A DNA stretch of 64,000 nucleotides from Sutterella faecalis (lineage in GTDB: Bacteria; Pseudomonadota; Gammaproteobacteria; Burkholderiales; Burkholderiaceae_F): contig NZ_CP040882.1 in assembly GCF_006337085.1 (NCBI RefSeq), forward strand, positions 1,922,001-1,986,000, in the 5' to 3' direction. Position numbers and translations under genes: made by a program. Every line of letters begins with the position of its first letter. Position 1 is the stretch's first letter. The notes under the pieces are model-generated. The model saw only the letters and a program-made list of their open reading frames with translations. It searched no databases and was not told the DNA's origin. Shown one piece after another: positions 35,201 through 43,171 of the stretch.

Positions 35201-35470
35201 CATGCGGTTGAGCTCCGTCTGCGTCCGATTCTGATGACGTCGCTCGCTTTTGGTCTTGGCGTGCTGCCGCTTACGGTTGCGCATGGTGCCGGTTCAGGCG
35301 CTCAGAATGCCATTGGCGTGGGCGTGCTTGGGGGCATGATTACGGGTACGGTGCTTTGCGTGGCATTCGTTCCGGCCTTCTTTGTCTTCATCAGCCGCAT
35401 TTCGCACAGGATTTCCGGCAAGCCCGGGAAGCCTGCTGCAAAGGCAGTAACTGAAACCGCCGCAGTCTGA
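32300..35470 (+). CDS. RND efflux pump permease (AcrB/MexB, HAE-1 family)
   Basis: A proton-driven trimeric exporter of hydrophobic and amphiphilic compounds. The 1056 residues match HAE-1 pumps: N-terminal MFSRFFIDRPVFSWVIAIV, porter domain, and the proton-relay pair Asp408-Asp409 in GLLVDDAIVVVENVERVM. Twelve membrane helices lie in two sets of six, and the repeat-half motif is SKNAILIVEFAKDL. PAEDQG marks the second half start. The length and blocks favour a drug or bile-salt pump over metal pumps. The actual substrates cannot be read from sequence. Confidence 0.95.
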   Translation: MFSRFFIDRPVFSWVIAIVIMLAGLLSIETLPVSQYPQIAPPQVSITATYPGASAETIENTVTQIIEQNLTGLDGYLYMNSTSDSAGRVSITVTFEAGTNPDMAQVQVQNKIQTALTSLPQVVQQLGVEIQKTSANFLMVVGFMSKDPSMTAGDLGDFLEASIKEPLSRVSGVGEVQVFGSSYAMRVWLDPDKLVKYKLNPSDVTAAITAQNAQVSTGSLAGQPTDGKQEFTATISSSSLLQTPEQFRNILLKVTDEGANVYLRDVAEVALGQQSYTAFGTYQGYPSSGIAVKLASGSNALETQAAVMERVEELKHLLPAGVEAVVPFDTTPFVRAALHEVVKTLVEAIILVVFVMFLFLQNWRATIIPTIAVPVVLLGTFGMLSITGFSINMLTMFAMVLAIGLLVDDAIVVVENVERVMREDGSSPYDATVKSMGQITGALVGIAMVLSAVFVPMAFFGGSTGVIYRQFSITIVSAMALSVVIALTLTPALCAKILKPVDHEHHMGKGGFFGWFNRGFEALTIAVRDSVAGFIHHPLLLVVSYAIVVAAMVIGFIKLPTGFMPAEDQGVALLTMQLPQGATMERTDRELRRVEGFLQKTEQETLDSFFAVRGFSFAGSGQNMALGFLKLKDWEERPNASQSVEAIQGRAMGAFMMSPEFKNASTFVFPLPAVPELGVADGFDFFIQDQKGQGHQKLMEVRNKFLAAAHQDPRLTMVRHNGMDDTAQMKLNLDYEKLSALGLDISTVNSTISTALAGSYVNDFLDRGRVKQVWVQGNQAARMQPDDLKRWHVRNDKGEMVPFSAFMTMSWDYGSPNLERFNGLSSVNIQGSPAKGVSSGDAMKAVEEIAQKTFPEGYTISWNGVSYQERQAGSQEAALYAISLLVVFLCLAALYESWSVPIAVLLVIPCGIVGALGLTWILDMNNDVYFKVGMLTTMGLVSKNAILIVEFAKDLLEQGEDVVHSALHAVELRLRPILMTSLAFGLGVLPLTVAHGAGSGAQNAIGVGVLGGMITGTVLCVAFVPAFFVFISRISHRISGKPGKPAAKAVTETAAV

Positions 35471-35484
35471 TAAGGCCTTCTCTA

Positions 35485-35523
35485 GAGGCGTTTTCCTCAG
35501 GATTTTTTAGAGGAAGACGCCTC
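35485..35523 (+). promoter_or_regulatory. Hairpin between the pump permease and outer-membrane channel genes
   Basis: GAGGCGTTTTCCTC (35485-35498) pairs with GAGGAAGACGCCTC (35510-35523), 14 bp with one T-G wobble. The T6 run lies in the 11-nt loop, not after the stem. It could attenuate or process the message so that channel and pump are made in different amounts. Confidence 0.55.
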
Positions 35524-35554
35524 AGAAGACCGAACTCATTTTCAATGAAGGAAT

Positions 35555-35570
35555 CTGTCCTAGAGGACAG
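35555..35570 (+). promoter_or_regulatory. Small hairpin covering the channel gene's ribosome-binding site
   Basis: CTGTCC (35555-35560) pairs with GGACAG (35565-35570) around TAGA. The only Shine-Dalgarno-like sequence, AGAGGA, lies in its loop and 3' arm, 12 nt before ATG 35580. Confidence 0.4.
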
Positions 35571-35579
35571 CAGCAAAAC

Positions 35580-37013
35580 ATGAAAAAACTTCTGCCGATT
35601 CTTCCGCTGGCGGCTGCCATGATTCTTTCGGGATGCGTCAATCTGGCTCCCGACTACGAACGTCCGGCTGCTCCTGTCGCCGATCAATGGCCGATGGGCG
35701 AGTCTTATAAAACGAGTGAAATGAAGCGCGAGTCGCTCCCTGAGTGGCAGGACTTCATTCGCGACGAGCGCCTGCACAAGGTGATTGAGCTGGCACTTGC
35801 AAATAATCGCGACCTGAGAATAAGTGCGCTCAATGTTGAAAAGGCGCGTGCGCTTTACGGCGTGCAGCGGGCGGAACTTTTCCCGACGGTGGCGGCTCGA
35901 GCTTCCAACACGGCGTCTGATGTGCGCGGGGGCATGTCTACGACCCACTCGTACACTGCACAGCTTGCGATGTCGAGCTATGAACTGGATTTCTTCGGGC
36001 GCGTGCGCAATCTCACCGAACAGGCGCTGCAGAGCTACCTGCAGAGCGAGGATGCGCAGCGTACCGCTCAGGGTTCGCTCATCGCTGAAGTCGCTATGGC
36101 GTGGCTTACGCTTTCGGCCGATCGCGCTCAGCTGACGCTTCAGGAAGAGACACTTAAGAGTCAGGAAGAAAGCTTCCGTCTCGTTGAAGAGAGCTATAAG
36201 TACGGCGCAGCGAGCCAGCTCGACTACGAGCAGGCTCGTACGACTGTGGCTGCCGCCCGTGCGCAGATCGCTTCGTACGTCCGAGCGGTTGCACAGGATC
36301 GCAATGCCCTCGAGCTTCTCGTTGGCGCCAAGGTCGATGAGGCGCTCTTGCCGGAGACATTGGTTCTCGACAGTACTTTGCCTGCCTCAATGCCTGATGG
36401 TGTGCCGAGCGAGGTGCTTCTGAACCGTCCCGACATCATGAGCGCAGAGCGCGGCATGATTTCTGCCAATGCCAATATCGGCGTGGCTCGTGCGGCTTTC
36501 TTCCCGAGCATTTCGCTTACCGCCGCTGCGGGTTCCACCGGCGGCGCGATGCATCTGAGCGATCTTTTTGCCAAGGGCACGGGCATCTGGAATTTCGCGC
36601 CGAGCATTTCGCTTCCGATCTTCACGGGCGGCGCCAACCTCGCTAATCTGCGTGCCGCGGAAGCGTCGCAGCAGATTGCCGCAGCAACCTACGAAAAGTC
36701 GATTCAAACGGCTTTCCGTGAAGTCGCGGATGCACTCGCCACGGAAGGTACGGTTGAGCGTGAGCTTGCCGCCCGCCGCGACTACGCAGAAGCTGCCGGA
36801 CGCGCCTATGAGTTGTCTAATTCCCGCTATAAGCACGGTGCGGCTGCATATACGGAGGTGCTTGATGCGCAGCGCGCCAAAGTATCGGCCGATCAGCAGT
36901 TGATAACCGCTGAGCTCGCCCGTGCCTCCAGCATGGTGACGCTTTACAAGGTCCTCGGCGGCGGCACGCGGATTGCTCAGCCGGCAGCGGCTGACGGCAA
37001 GGTGTCCGAGTGA
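35580..37013 (+). CDS. RND efflux outer-membrane channel lipoprotein (OprM/NodT family)
   Basis: The TolC-type exit duct of the pump. The 477-residue precursor has a lipoprotein signal peptide with lipobox LSGC (Cys19), followed by VNLAPDYERPAAP, a typical OprM start. Two repeats, each with long helices and a pair of beta strands, follow, including LLNRPDIMSAERGMISANANIGVARAAFFPSISLTA. The C terminus overlaps the tetR start by 4 bp (GTGA). Complete and unremarkable apart from the two hairpins upstream. Confidence 0.93.
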   Translation: MKKLLPILPLAAAMILSGCVNLAPDYERPAAPVADQWPMGESYKTSEMKRESLPEWQDFIRDERLHKVIELALANNRDLRISALNVEKARALYGVQRAELFPTVAARASNTASDVRGGMSTTHSYTAQLAMSSYELDFFGRVRNLTEQALQSYLQSEDAQRTAQGSLIAEVAMAWLTLSADRAQLTLQEETLKSQEESFRLVEESYKYGAASQLDYEQARTTVAAARAQIASYVRAVAQDRNALELLVGAKVDEALLPETLVLDSTLPASMPDGVPSEVLLNRPDIMSAERGMISANANIGVARAAFFPSISLTAAAGSTGGAMHLSDLFAKGTGIWNFAPSISLPIFTGGANLANLRAAEASQQIAAATYEKSIQTAFREVADALATEGTVERELAARRDYAEAAGRAYELSNSRYKHGAAAYTEVLDAQRAKVSADQQLITAELARASSMVTLYKVLGGGTRIAQPAAADGKVSE

Positions 37014-37666
37014 GCGCGGCAAAAGAAGCGTCTGACGCACTCCAGCAGCATCGCGAGGAAATCGTTGATGCTGCCGAGCGCTGCGTCTTTACTGCAGGGC
37101 TCCATCAGCTGAAACTTCGCGATATTGCTCGTGAAAGCGGAAATGGCCTCGGAAATATCTACAATTATTTCAAAAATAAAGAAGAAATTGTAGAGGCGCT
37201 TGTTGAACGCCAGACTTCTCGCTTTCTTTCGACTGTCACGCGGTCGGCGGAGGAGATTCCTGGCGAGAAGCATGAAGAACGCGTATTGAGGCAGATTTCG
37301 GTACTTGTAGATGCCTACATGGATCCGGAGTCGATGCGCCTCTCGATTTTCATTGCGAGTGAAGCAATGGTGAATCCCCGGGTGCTCGATATCTGCGTTG
37401 CGGCAAATCGCCGCGTTTGCGAGCATGTGATTGATGTCATTCACCATGATCCGAACAGCAATGTCGACGTGACGGATGAGGAGATGGAAGTACGGATTGT
37501 CTCCGTACGTTCCTATCTGGAAGGGCTGAGAGGATCGCTTCTCTTTAACCCCACAATGAATCGCAGGCTCATGCGGGACTGTGCCATTGAGCGTCTGCGC
37601 GTCCTCTGGCGCTGGGATCAGGCTAAGGCCCAGGGCAAGACGTTCGAAGACGTGTTTGAGTGCTGA
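37010..37666 (+). CDS. TetR/AcrR family transcriptional regulator
   Basis: The 218-residue protein has an N-terminal HTH (residues 16-60: IVDAAERCVFTAGLHQLKLRDIARESGNGLGNIYNYFKNKEEIVEALVE), with a TetR-type recognition helix, and an all-helical ligand domain. It starts with GTG at 37010 within the channel gene stop, so it is cotranscribed with the pump it presumably represses. That makes a feedback loop through the tandem palindromes at 31003-31034. Having the repressor as last gene of the operon, not divergent, is less common. A strong terminator follows. Confidence 0.9.
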   Translation: MSAAKEASDALQQHREEIVDAAERCVFTAGLHQLKLRDIARESGNGLGNIYNYFKNKEEIVEALVERQTSRFLSTVTRSAEEIPGEKHEERVLRQISVLVDAYMDPESMRLSIFIASEAMVNPRVLDICVAANRRVCEHVIDVIHHDPNSNVDVTDEEMEVRIVSVRSYLEGLRGSLLFNPTMNRRLMRDCAIERLRVLWRWDQAKAQGKTFEDVFEC

Positions 37667-37693
37667 TCCCAGTCGTTAAACGGACGACGAATG

Positions 37694-37733
37694 AAAAAAT
37701 CCCCCGGTCTTCAGCAAGAACGGGGGATTTTTT
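37694..37733. terminator. Bidirectional terminator between tetR and the convergent protease gene
   Basis: AAAAAATCCCCCG (37694-37706) is the exact complement of CGGGGGATTTTTT (37721-37733), with a 14-nt loop. A-run and T-run on the outer sides suit both directions. Confidence 0.9.
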
Positions 37734-37753
37734 AAAGCTGGTCCGAAAAGAGG

Positions 37754-39187
37754 TTACTTCTTCTGGTCCTTATCGAAGCGAACCGGGATGAAGATGCGGC
37801 CTCCATCGCGCTGTACGAGGAGAAGCACCTTGTCCTCGCGGCAGGCCTTTTGAAGATCTTCAGCGCTCTTTACCAGCTTGCCGTTGGCGCTCACGATGAT
37901 GTCGCCCGGAGTGAGGCCGATGGAAGCGGCGAACTTGCCCACTTTGGTGATGAGAAGTCCCGTCGTATCGGCTTCGCGGCTTTCCTCATCCGTGAGGATG
38001 CGGCCTTCAATGCCGAGACGGTGTCCGCTTTCCTTGGCTGCGCCGCCGGCAGACTGATCCGAATTGGGATTGGTGCCGATGGTGATGGAGAGCTTTTGCT
38101 CCTTCTTGTCGCGGATCACCGTAAGCTCAGCCTTGGTGCCGGGGCGAACTGAAGAAACGAGCATCGGAAGCGACACGGAGGACGTAATCTTCTTGCCGTT
38201 GAATTCCGTAATGACGTCGCCCGCCTTGAGTCCGGCCTTTTCTGCAGGGCTGCCCTTTTCGACCTTCGTCACCAGAGCGCCTTCAGGCGTCTTGAGTGCA
38301 AAGGAGTCGGCCAGTTCCTGAGTGATCTGCTGGATGTAGACGCCAACGTAGCCGCGGGTGACCCTGCCGTCCTTCACAAGCTGATCCTTGATCTGCATGG
38401 CAAGATCGATTGGAATGGCGAAGGAAAGGCCCATGAAGCCGCCCGAAGTCGAGAAGATCTGCGAGTTGATGCCGACCACTTCACCCGCCATATTGAAGAG
38501 CGGGCCGCCCGAATTGCCTGGATTGACGGCAACGTCGGTCTGAATAAAAGGAACGTATTGATCGGTAGGCAGATTGCGCGAAAGAGCGGAAACGATGCCG
38601 GCAGTCACTGTATTGTCGAGGCCAAAGGGGCTGCCGATGGCCGCCACCCATTCGCCGACCTTCAGCTTCTGCGAGTCGCCGATTTTCAGAACGGGAAGAT
38701 TCTTGGCGTCAATTTTGACAATGGCGATGTCGGTCTGCTTATCGGTACCAAGTACTTTGCCGGTGAATTCGCGCTTGTCGGTGAGCCGAACGACAATGCG
38801 GTCAGCGCCTTCAACCACGTGCGCATTGGTCATGATGAGGCCGTCATCGGAAATGATGAAGCCTGAGCCGGTGCCGCGCTGCTCAGGAATTTCCTCCTCA
38901 CCGCCGCCGAACGGCATGGGGAAGCCGAAGCGACGGAAAATGTCCGCATGACGTTCATCCATTCCGGGAATGCCGAAGGGCACAGAAACTGTACGGGCAT
39001 TCTTGATAACGGAAATATTGACGACGCCGGGGCCGTTGTCTTCAACCAGCTTGACGAAATTGGGAAGCTGAGCAGCTGACTGGGTAGTCGGCTGTTCAGA
39101 ATCTGCCGCGCTGGCAGAAAGCGGGGCGGCAAGGATCAGCGCTGCGCTGAGAGCAGCAGCAAGCGTGGTCTTAGTGAACGACTTCAT
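37754..39187 (-). CDS. Periplasmic serine protease, DegP/MucD (HtrA) family
   Basis: Degrades or refolds misfolded envelope proteins. The 477-residue precursor has a signal peptide (residues 1-28, cut after SASA), a trypsin-like domain with catalytic His123 (TNAHVV), Asp153 (TDIAIVK) and Ser226 (GNSGGP), and two C-terminal PDZ domains (about 270-355 and 385-470). The acidic-glycine stretch FGGGEEEIPEQRGTGSGF is a shortened LA loop. It is upstream of a two-component operon on the same strand. Envelope-stress induction is likely, but no sigmaE site was identified. Confidence 0.94.
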   Translation of the reverse strand: MKSFTKTTLAAALSAALILAAPLSASAADSEQPTTQSAAQLPNFVKLVEDNGPGVVNISVIKNARTVSVPFGIPGMDERHADIFRRFGFPMPFGGGEEEIPEQRGTGSGFIISDDGLIMTNAHVVEGADRIVVRLTDKREFTGKVLGTDKQTDIAIVKIDAKNLPVLKIGDSQKLKVGEWVAAIGSPFGLDNTVTAGIVSALSRNLPTDQYVPFIQTDVAVNPGNSGGPLFNMAGEVVGINSQIFSTSGGFMGLSFAIPIDLAMQIKDQLVKDGRVTRGYVGVYIQQITQELADSFALKTPEGALVTKVEKGSPAEKAGLKAGDVITEFNGKKITSSVSLPMLVSSVRPGTKAELTVIRDKKEQKLSITIGTNPNSDQSAGGAAKESGHRLGIEGRILTDEESREADTTGLLITKVGKFAASIGLTPGDIIVSANGKLVKSAEDLQKACREDKVLLLVQRDGGRIFIPVRFDKDQKK

Positions 39188-39347
39188 GAAAAAGGCTCCT
39201 CTTAGCCTGATGCCGGGTGCATCGACCGGTTCTCTGTGTTTCTAATAGCAGAAACTCTACCTGAGGGAGTGAAATCCTTCAGAAACACTAGAGTAAAGCG
39301 TGTTTTGGCCAGGTTAAATTTGTAACAGAAGAGATGAGAGAGTCTCT

Positions 39348-40712
39348 TCAGCTGTGACTGGTAGGCGTCATGGCTGTGTGGGGAGATGAAGCGCCGAGTG
39401 GAGGGAACGAAAGTTTGAAGATGGTTCCGCGTCCATCCAGACCGTCCTCGATCGCTACGGTGCCGTGATGAATGTCGACAATGCGCTTCACGATGGCCAG
39501 GCCCAGGCCCGTACCGGACGTTTTGGTGCCGAGCGCTCGGTAGAAGCGGTCGAAAACGCGGCTGCGTTCTTCGGGGGCAATGCCCGGGCCGTTGTCGCAG
39601 ACACGCAGTACAGAGAGGCCGTGTTCGGTGGAGGAAGTGATTTCAATGCGTCCGCCCTCGGGCGTATAGCGGATGGCGTTGTCCGTGAGGTTGGTTACCA
39701 TCAGTCGAATAGCATCTTCCATGCCGTCGAGCATTGCCGGCCGGGCATCTTCCGTAATTTCAATGTGCTTCTGGGCAGCTATTGGCGCCATGTCGTCTCT
39801 CACGCTTTTGACAAGCTCAGCAAGATTGATGGTCGTCATTGGTTTTTTGGATGCATCCGGATCAAGCCGGGCAATTGTGAGAAGCTGCTGCACAAGGCGA
39901 GTTGCTCGATTAATGCCTTCGTTGAGACGCGAGAAGCATTTCTGCTGCGCTTCGGGCGTTTTTGCTCTCTGGGCGAGCTGCACCTGGAGCTTCAGCGCCG
40001 TGAGAGGCGTTCGTAATTCATGCGCGGCATCTGAGGCAAATCGCTGCTGGGCAGAGAGACTGTCTGCGAGGCGCCGCAGAAGATCATTGATGGCGTTTAC
40101 AAGGCTCGCGAGCTCGGCGGGAAGCCCTTTAGTAGAAAGTGGTTCGAGCGAAGTCGGCGATCGACGCGCTACGGATCGTGCGGTTTTTTCGAGCGGCGCG
40201 AGGCCGCTGCCGACAACAATCCAGACGGCGATGGCGATGAAGGGCAAAAGCAGACAAAGCGGCTGAAGGATGCGGAAGGCTGCGGTGGCCGCGAGTGAGG
40301 TACGTACCTCAAGATCCTGTCCGGCAGTGATGACAAGAGGTCCGACGGCGACGGAATAAGTGCGCCAGGTTTTCCCTTCAACCTTGACAAGTCCGAACCC
40401 GGGGCCTTCCGGCAGAGGCATGGCAGGCGCCCCTTCCCGCTGCCAGAGACTGTTGTGAGCCGAATCGTAGACTTGAACGATTACGCGATAGCTCGGTGCA
40501 TCGCCAATGATGGTAAGGTGCTCGGGCTCCTTGGTCGGCATGCTGTGCCGCACGGAGTCGCCGAGCGACTCCGCGGTTTCGCGCAGGTGAGTGTCCAGGA
40601 ATTCATTGAACTCCGCCTGCGCGGAAAAAAAGGTAGCGGTGGCTGTCGTGAATCCGGCAGCAAGAAGCGCTAAAAGAAGCGTAAAAAGGAGCTTCCTGCG
40701 AATAGAGGTCAT
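39348..40712 (-). CDS. Two-component sensor histidine kinase (QseC/TctE-like)
   Basis: The 454-residue protein from ATG 40712 has an N-terminal membrane helix (RKLLFTLLLALLAAGFTTATATFF), a ~110-residue periplasmic sensor region, a second helix (about 150-170) and HAMP-like linker. The H-box is FASDAAHELRTPLTAL with His231, then the N-box (NLTDNAIRYTPEGG) and G-boxes (DNGPGIAPEERSRVFDRFYR; GTGLGLAIVKRI). AAAGG lies before the ATG; an upstream TTG is less likely. It follows its response regulator by 25 bp. The signal is unknown; QseC/PmrB-type kinases are the nearest look. Confidence 0.92.
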   Translation of the reverse strand: MTSIRRKLLFTLLLALLAAGFTTATATFFSAQAEFNEFLDTHLRETAESLGDSVRHSMPTKEPEHLTIIGDAPSYRVIVQVYDSAHNSLWQREGAPAMPLPEGPGFGLVKVEGKTWRTYSVAVGPLVITAGQDLEVRTSLAATAAFRILQPLCLLLPFIAIAVWIVVGSGLAPLEKTARSVARRSPTSLEPLSTKGLPAELASLVNAINDLLRRLADSLSAQQRFASDAAHELRTPLTALKLQVQLAQRAKTPEAQQKCFSRLNEGINRATRLVQQLLTIARLDPDASKKPMTTINLAELVKSVRDDMAPIAAQKHIEITEDARPAMLDGMEDAIRLMVTNLTDNAIRYTPEGGRIEITSSTEHGLSVLRVCDNGPGIAPEERSRVFDRFYRALGTKTSGTGLGLAIVKRIVDIHHGTVAIEDGLDGRGTIFKLSFPPLGASSPHTAMTPTSHS

Positions 40713-40737
40713 GCTTGGCCTTTTATGTGTCAGGCGA

Positions 40738-41394
40738 TCAGGTTTCAAGCAAATAGCCTACGCCGCGGACAGTTTTAATGGCGCTGTCCGAGAGCTTCTT
40801 GCGCAGATGGTGGATGTGCACTTCAATAGCGTTTGATCCGACCGTATTGTCCCAGTTGTAGAGTTTTTCCTCGAGCTGTGAACGACTCCAGACAACGCCC
40901 TGCCGTTCGGCAAGTGCAAAGAGAAGCGCATATTCCTTCGACGAAAGAATGACGGGTTCCCCACGGTATGTCACCTCGCGAGTGTGCGGCGAGATCCGGA
41001 GTTCGCCTCGCTCAAGGATCGGATCAGCACGGCCTGCGGAACGCCTCAGCAGTGCGCGGATGCGCGCTGAAAGCTCATCGAGGTCGTAGGGCTTGACAAG
41101 ATAGTCGTCAGCGCCTGTATCAAGGCCGAGGATGCGGTCGTCGACTGTGTCTCGGGCAGTCGTGACGAGAACGGGCGTCGCGTTGCGCTTGGCGCGCATT
41201 TCCTTGAGAACCTGCAGACCATCCTTGCCGGGAAGACCGAGGTCAAGTATGACGAGTGAAAAGGTTGTCGTATTGAGTGCTAAAAGGGCGGAGTTGCCGT
41301 CACGGACCCAGTCAACGGCATGGCCTTCGCATTCGAGGCCGGCGACGACGCTTTCGCCGATCATGTCGTCATCTTCAACGAGGAGAATTCTCAT
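40738..41394 (-). CDS. OmpR-family response regulator (QseB-like)
   Basis: The 218-residue protein has a receiver domain (MRILLVEDDDMIGESVVAGL, phosphoacceptor Asp51 in LVILDLGLPG, Lys in DYLVKPYDL) and a C-terminal winged helix ending with IEVHIHHLRKKLSDSAIKTVRGVGYLLET. It is the cognate partner of the kinase downstream. Its start overlaps the stop of the membrane-protein gene upstream by 20 bp, so the three may be one transcript. Confidence 0.94.
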   Translation of the reverse strand: MRILLVEDDDMIGESVVAGLECEGHAVDWVRDGNSALLALNTTTFSLVILDLGLPGKDGLQVLKEMRAKRNATPVLVTTARDTVDDRILGLDTGADDYLVKPYDLDELSARIRALLRRSAGRADPILERGELRISPHTREVTYRGEPVILSSKEYALLFALAERQGVVWSRSQLEEKLYNWDNTVGSNAIEVHIHHLRKKLSDSAIKTVRGVGYLLET

Positions 41395-41917
41395 GTAAAC
41401 GGTATCTCAGAATCAGGCGTTCAAGCACTATGCGCCACGTTTCGGAAACGAGAAGCGCAAGTACAATGAGGCCGGTAAGTATGGGATAGGCGGATTCGCG
41501 GCCCCAGCCGCCGAAATATGCGGCAAGTCCGAAATAGGCAAGCAAGACGCCTACAAGGGCCCCGAAGCAGGAGCCTGCGGCAAGTGCTCCGAAAAAATGA
41601 AGACTTGGAACGCAGTCGACGGCGGCTCGGCGCGCTAGGTCCACCCGAAAGAGGTGAATCGATTGTAACGCGATGCATGAAAACAGCGAAAAGTGTCCAG
41701 CGGGCATTTTTTGCATTTCAGCATTTTTGCGGCGAAGAATTTCATAGATGCCGGCGTCTCGCAGAAAGCCGCCTGCCGCGGCGCAAATACCAAGAAGTTC
41801 CGGACTCGATGCAAACACCCAGGCAAAACCGCCCGCGAGAAGTGCGCCCCATCCGGGAGACAGCAGAGCAGCGGCAAAAACTGCAGCTGAAGACCAGTCT
41901 GAGAGTGCATCTAACAT
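41375..41917 (-). CDS. Hypothetical multi-pass membrane protein upstream of the two-component pair
   Basis: I do not recognise this 180-residue protein with confidence. It has about four hydrophobic segments (roughly residues 10-35, 37-55, 95-125, 150-170), and the pattern GALLAGGFAWVFA...LLGICAAAGGFLRDAGIYEILRR is distantly reminiscent of DedA-type proteins, without the classical motif. ATG 41917 is chosen because a longer frame would run into the divergent gene at 41971. The 20-bp overlap with the response regulator suggests cotranscription and possibly a role in the same envelope response. Confidence 0.55.
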   Translation of the reverse strand: MLDALSDWSSAAVFAAALLSPGWGALLAGGFAWVFASSPELLGICAAAGGFLRDAGIYEILRRKNAEMQKMPAGHFSLFSCIALQSIHLFRVDLARRAAVDCVPSLHFFGALAAGSCFGALVGVLLAYFGLAAYFGGWGRESAYPILTGLIVLALLVSETWRIVLERLILRYRLHENSPR

Positions 41918-41970
41918 AATATTGAGACTTTGGGAAAGAGCTTTCCGCAGATCAAAAAGGAAGAAGAAGC

Positions 41971-42444
41971 ATGCCAGAGAAACGCTATGCCCGTCGCGAT
42001 CCGAACGAGATAGTGGATATTGAACACCGTGATCGGTTCGAAGACTATGTTGAGCCGGCATCTGGGACGATCACTGTTGCGCACATTGTCTATGGTCTCC
42101 ATAGCATTTCCATATTGATGGGTCTCCTCTCGGCAGGACTATCCATTGCCGGAGCTTTTGTTTTTTCCGGCCCATCCATACTCGCCGTGATCATCAACTA
42201 CATCTTCCGCTCCGATGCCCGCGGGACTTTTGTGGATTCGCACTTCTCCTGGCAGATCCGCACGTTTTGGTACGCGCTCCTCTGGATGATTCTCCTCTAC
42301 ATTATTTCAATGCCGCTTGCCTTCATCGGCATCGGATTCTTCACGCTGATCGGCGGTCTGCTCGTGCTCGGCATTTGGGTGTCGTACCGTATTCTTTACG
42401 GCTGGAAGCGGCTTGTGCGGCGCGAGCCGATGCCCATGAACTGA
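41971..42444 (+). CDS. Conserved betaproteobacterial membrane protein (DUF4870-like)
   Basis: The 157-residue protein has a polar N terminus (~35 residues) and four hydrophobic segments. The stretch AVIINYIFRSDARGTFVDSHFSWQIRTFWYALLW is a recognisable signature of a widespread betaproteobacterial membrane family often annotated as DUF4870-like; its function is unknown. It is divergent from the membrane-protein gene at 41917 with only 53 bp between the starts. yaeQ follows 84 bp later on the same strand. Confidence 0.75.
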   Translation: MPEKRYARRDPNEIVDIEHRDRFEDYVEPASGTITVAHIVYGLHSISILMGLLSAGLSIAGAFVFSGPSILAVIINYIFRSDARGTFVDSHFSWQIRTFWYALLWMILLYIISMPLAFIGIGFFTLIGGLLVLGIWVSYRILYGWKRLVRREPMPMN

Positions 42445-42528
42445 TTCCGGGGAATCCTGAGGTCGACGGAGTGCCGCAACGCTATACTGAACAATTCCCC
42501 CGCAATTTCTCCTTAGGAGTAAGTTTTC

Positions 42529-43086
42529 ATGGCTCTCGGCGCAATGGTCTACAAGGCGCAGCTTTCCATCTCGAATCTGGATCGAGGATGGTATGGGCAG
42601 CCTGTGCTCACGATTGCCCGACATCCCTCTGAGACAGAAAAGCGTCTGATGCTGCGCGTCCTCGCCTGGTGCGTGCGCGCCGGCGAACACCTTGAATTTG
42701 GTCGCGGCCTGTCTTCAGAGGGGGAACCAGCGCTCTGGGAAACGGACGATACTGGAGCCATCATCGAATGGGTGGAGCTCGGTGCGCCCGATGTGCGGAC
42801 GGTGCGCAAGGCAGCAGGCAAAAGCGAATATGTGCTCGTCCTCGCATACGATGAGGCGCGTACAAAACCCTGGTGGGAATCTGTGAAGGGAGAGCTTTCG
42901 AAAATCGACAAGCTGACAGTCATTTTTATTCCTGACCCTGAGGCTGATGCACTGGCTGCCATGGCGGCAAGAAGCATGAAGTTTGCTGTCACCATTCAGG
43001 ACAGTGTGATCTGGATAAACAGCGACACGGCGGATGTACAGATCAATCCGGAATATCTCAAGCGCGAAACGCAGCGCTGGACCTGA
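42529..43086 (+). CDS. yaeQ: YaeQ family protein
   Basis: The 185-residue protein matches YaeQ throughout: an N-terminal YKAQLSISNLDRGWYGQPVLTIARHPSETEKRLMLRVLAWC block, LWETDDTGAIIEWVELGAPDVRTVRKA in the middle, and a C-terminal IQDSVIWINSDTADVQI. The fold resembles PD-(D/E)XK nucleases, and the conserved acidic and Lys residues are present, but no activity is established. Good TAGGAG ribosome-binding site before ATG 42529. A TATACT at 42483-42488 may be its -10 element. Confidence 0.93.
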   Translation: MALGAMVYKAQLSISNLDRGWYGQPVLTIARHPSETEKRLMLRVLAWCVRAGEHLEFGRGLSSEGEPALWETDDTGAIIEWVELGAPDVRTVRKAAGKSEYVLVLAYDEARTKPWWESVKGELSKIDKLTVIFIPDPEADALAAMAARSMKFAVTIQDSVIWINSDTADVQINPEYLKRETQRWT

Positions 43087-43104
43087 TTGACGGACTGGCA
43101 AAAA

Positions 43105-43143
43105 CGAAAACCCGTTTCCTCATGGAGAAGAAACGGGTTTTCG
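43105..43143. terminator. Bidirectional terminator between yaeQ and the cyd operon
   Basis: CGAAAACCCGTTTC (43105-43118) is the exact complement of GAAACGGGTTTTCG (43130-43143), with an 11-nt loop. It ends both yaeQ and the convergent cyd-globin transcript. Confidence 0.85.
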
Positions 43144-43171
43144 CATTTGAAGCATTGCGAAAAGCGAGTTT

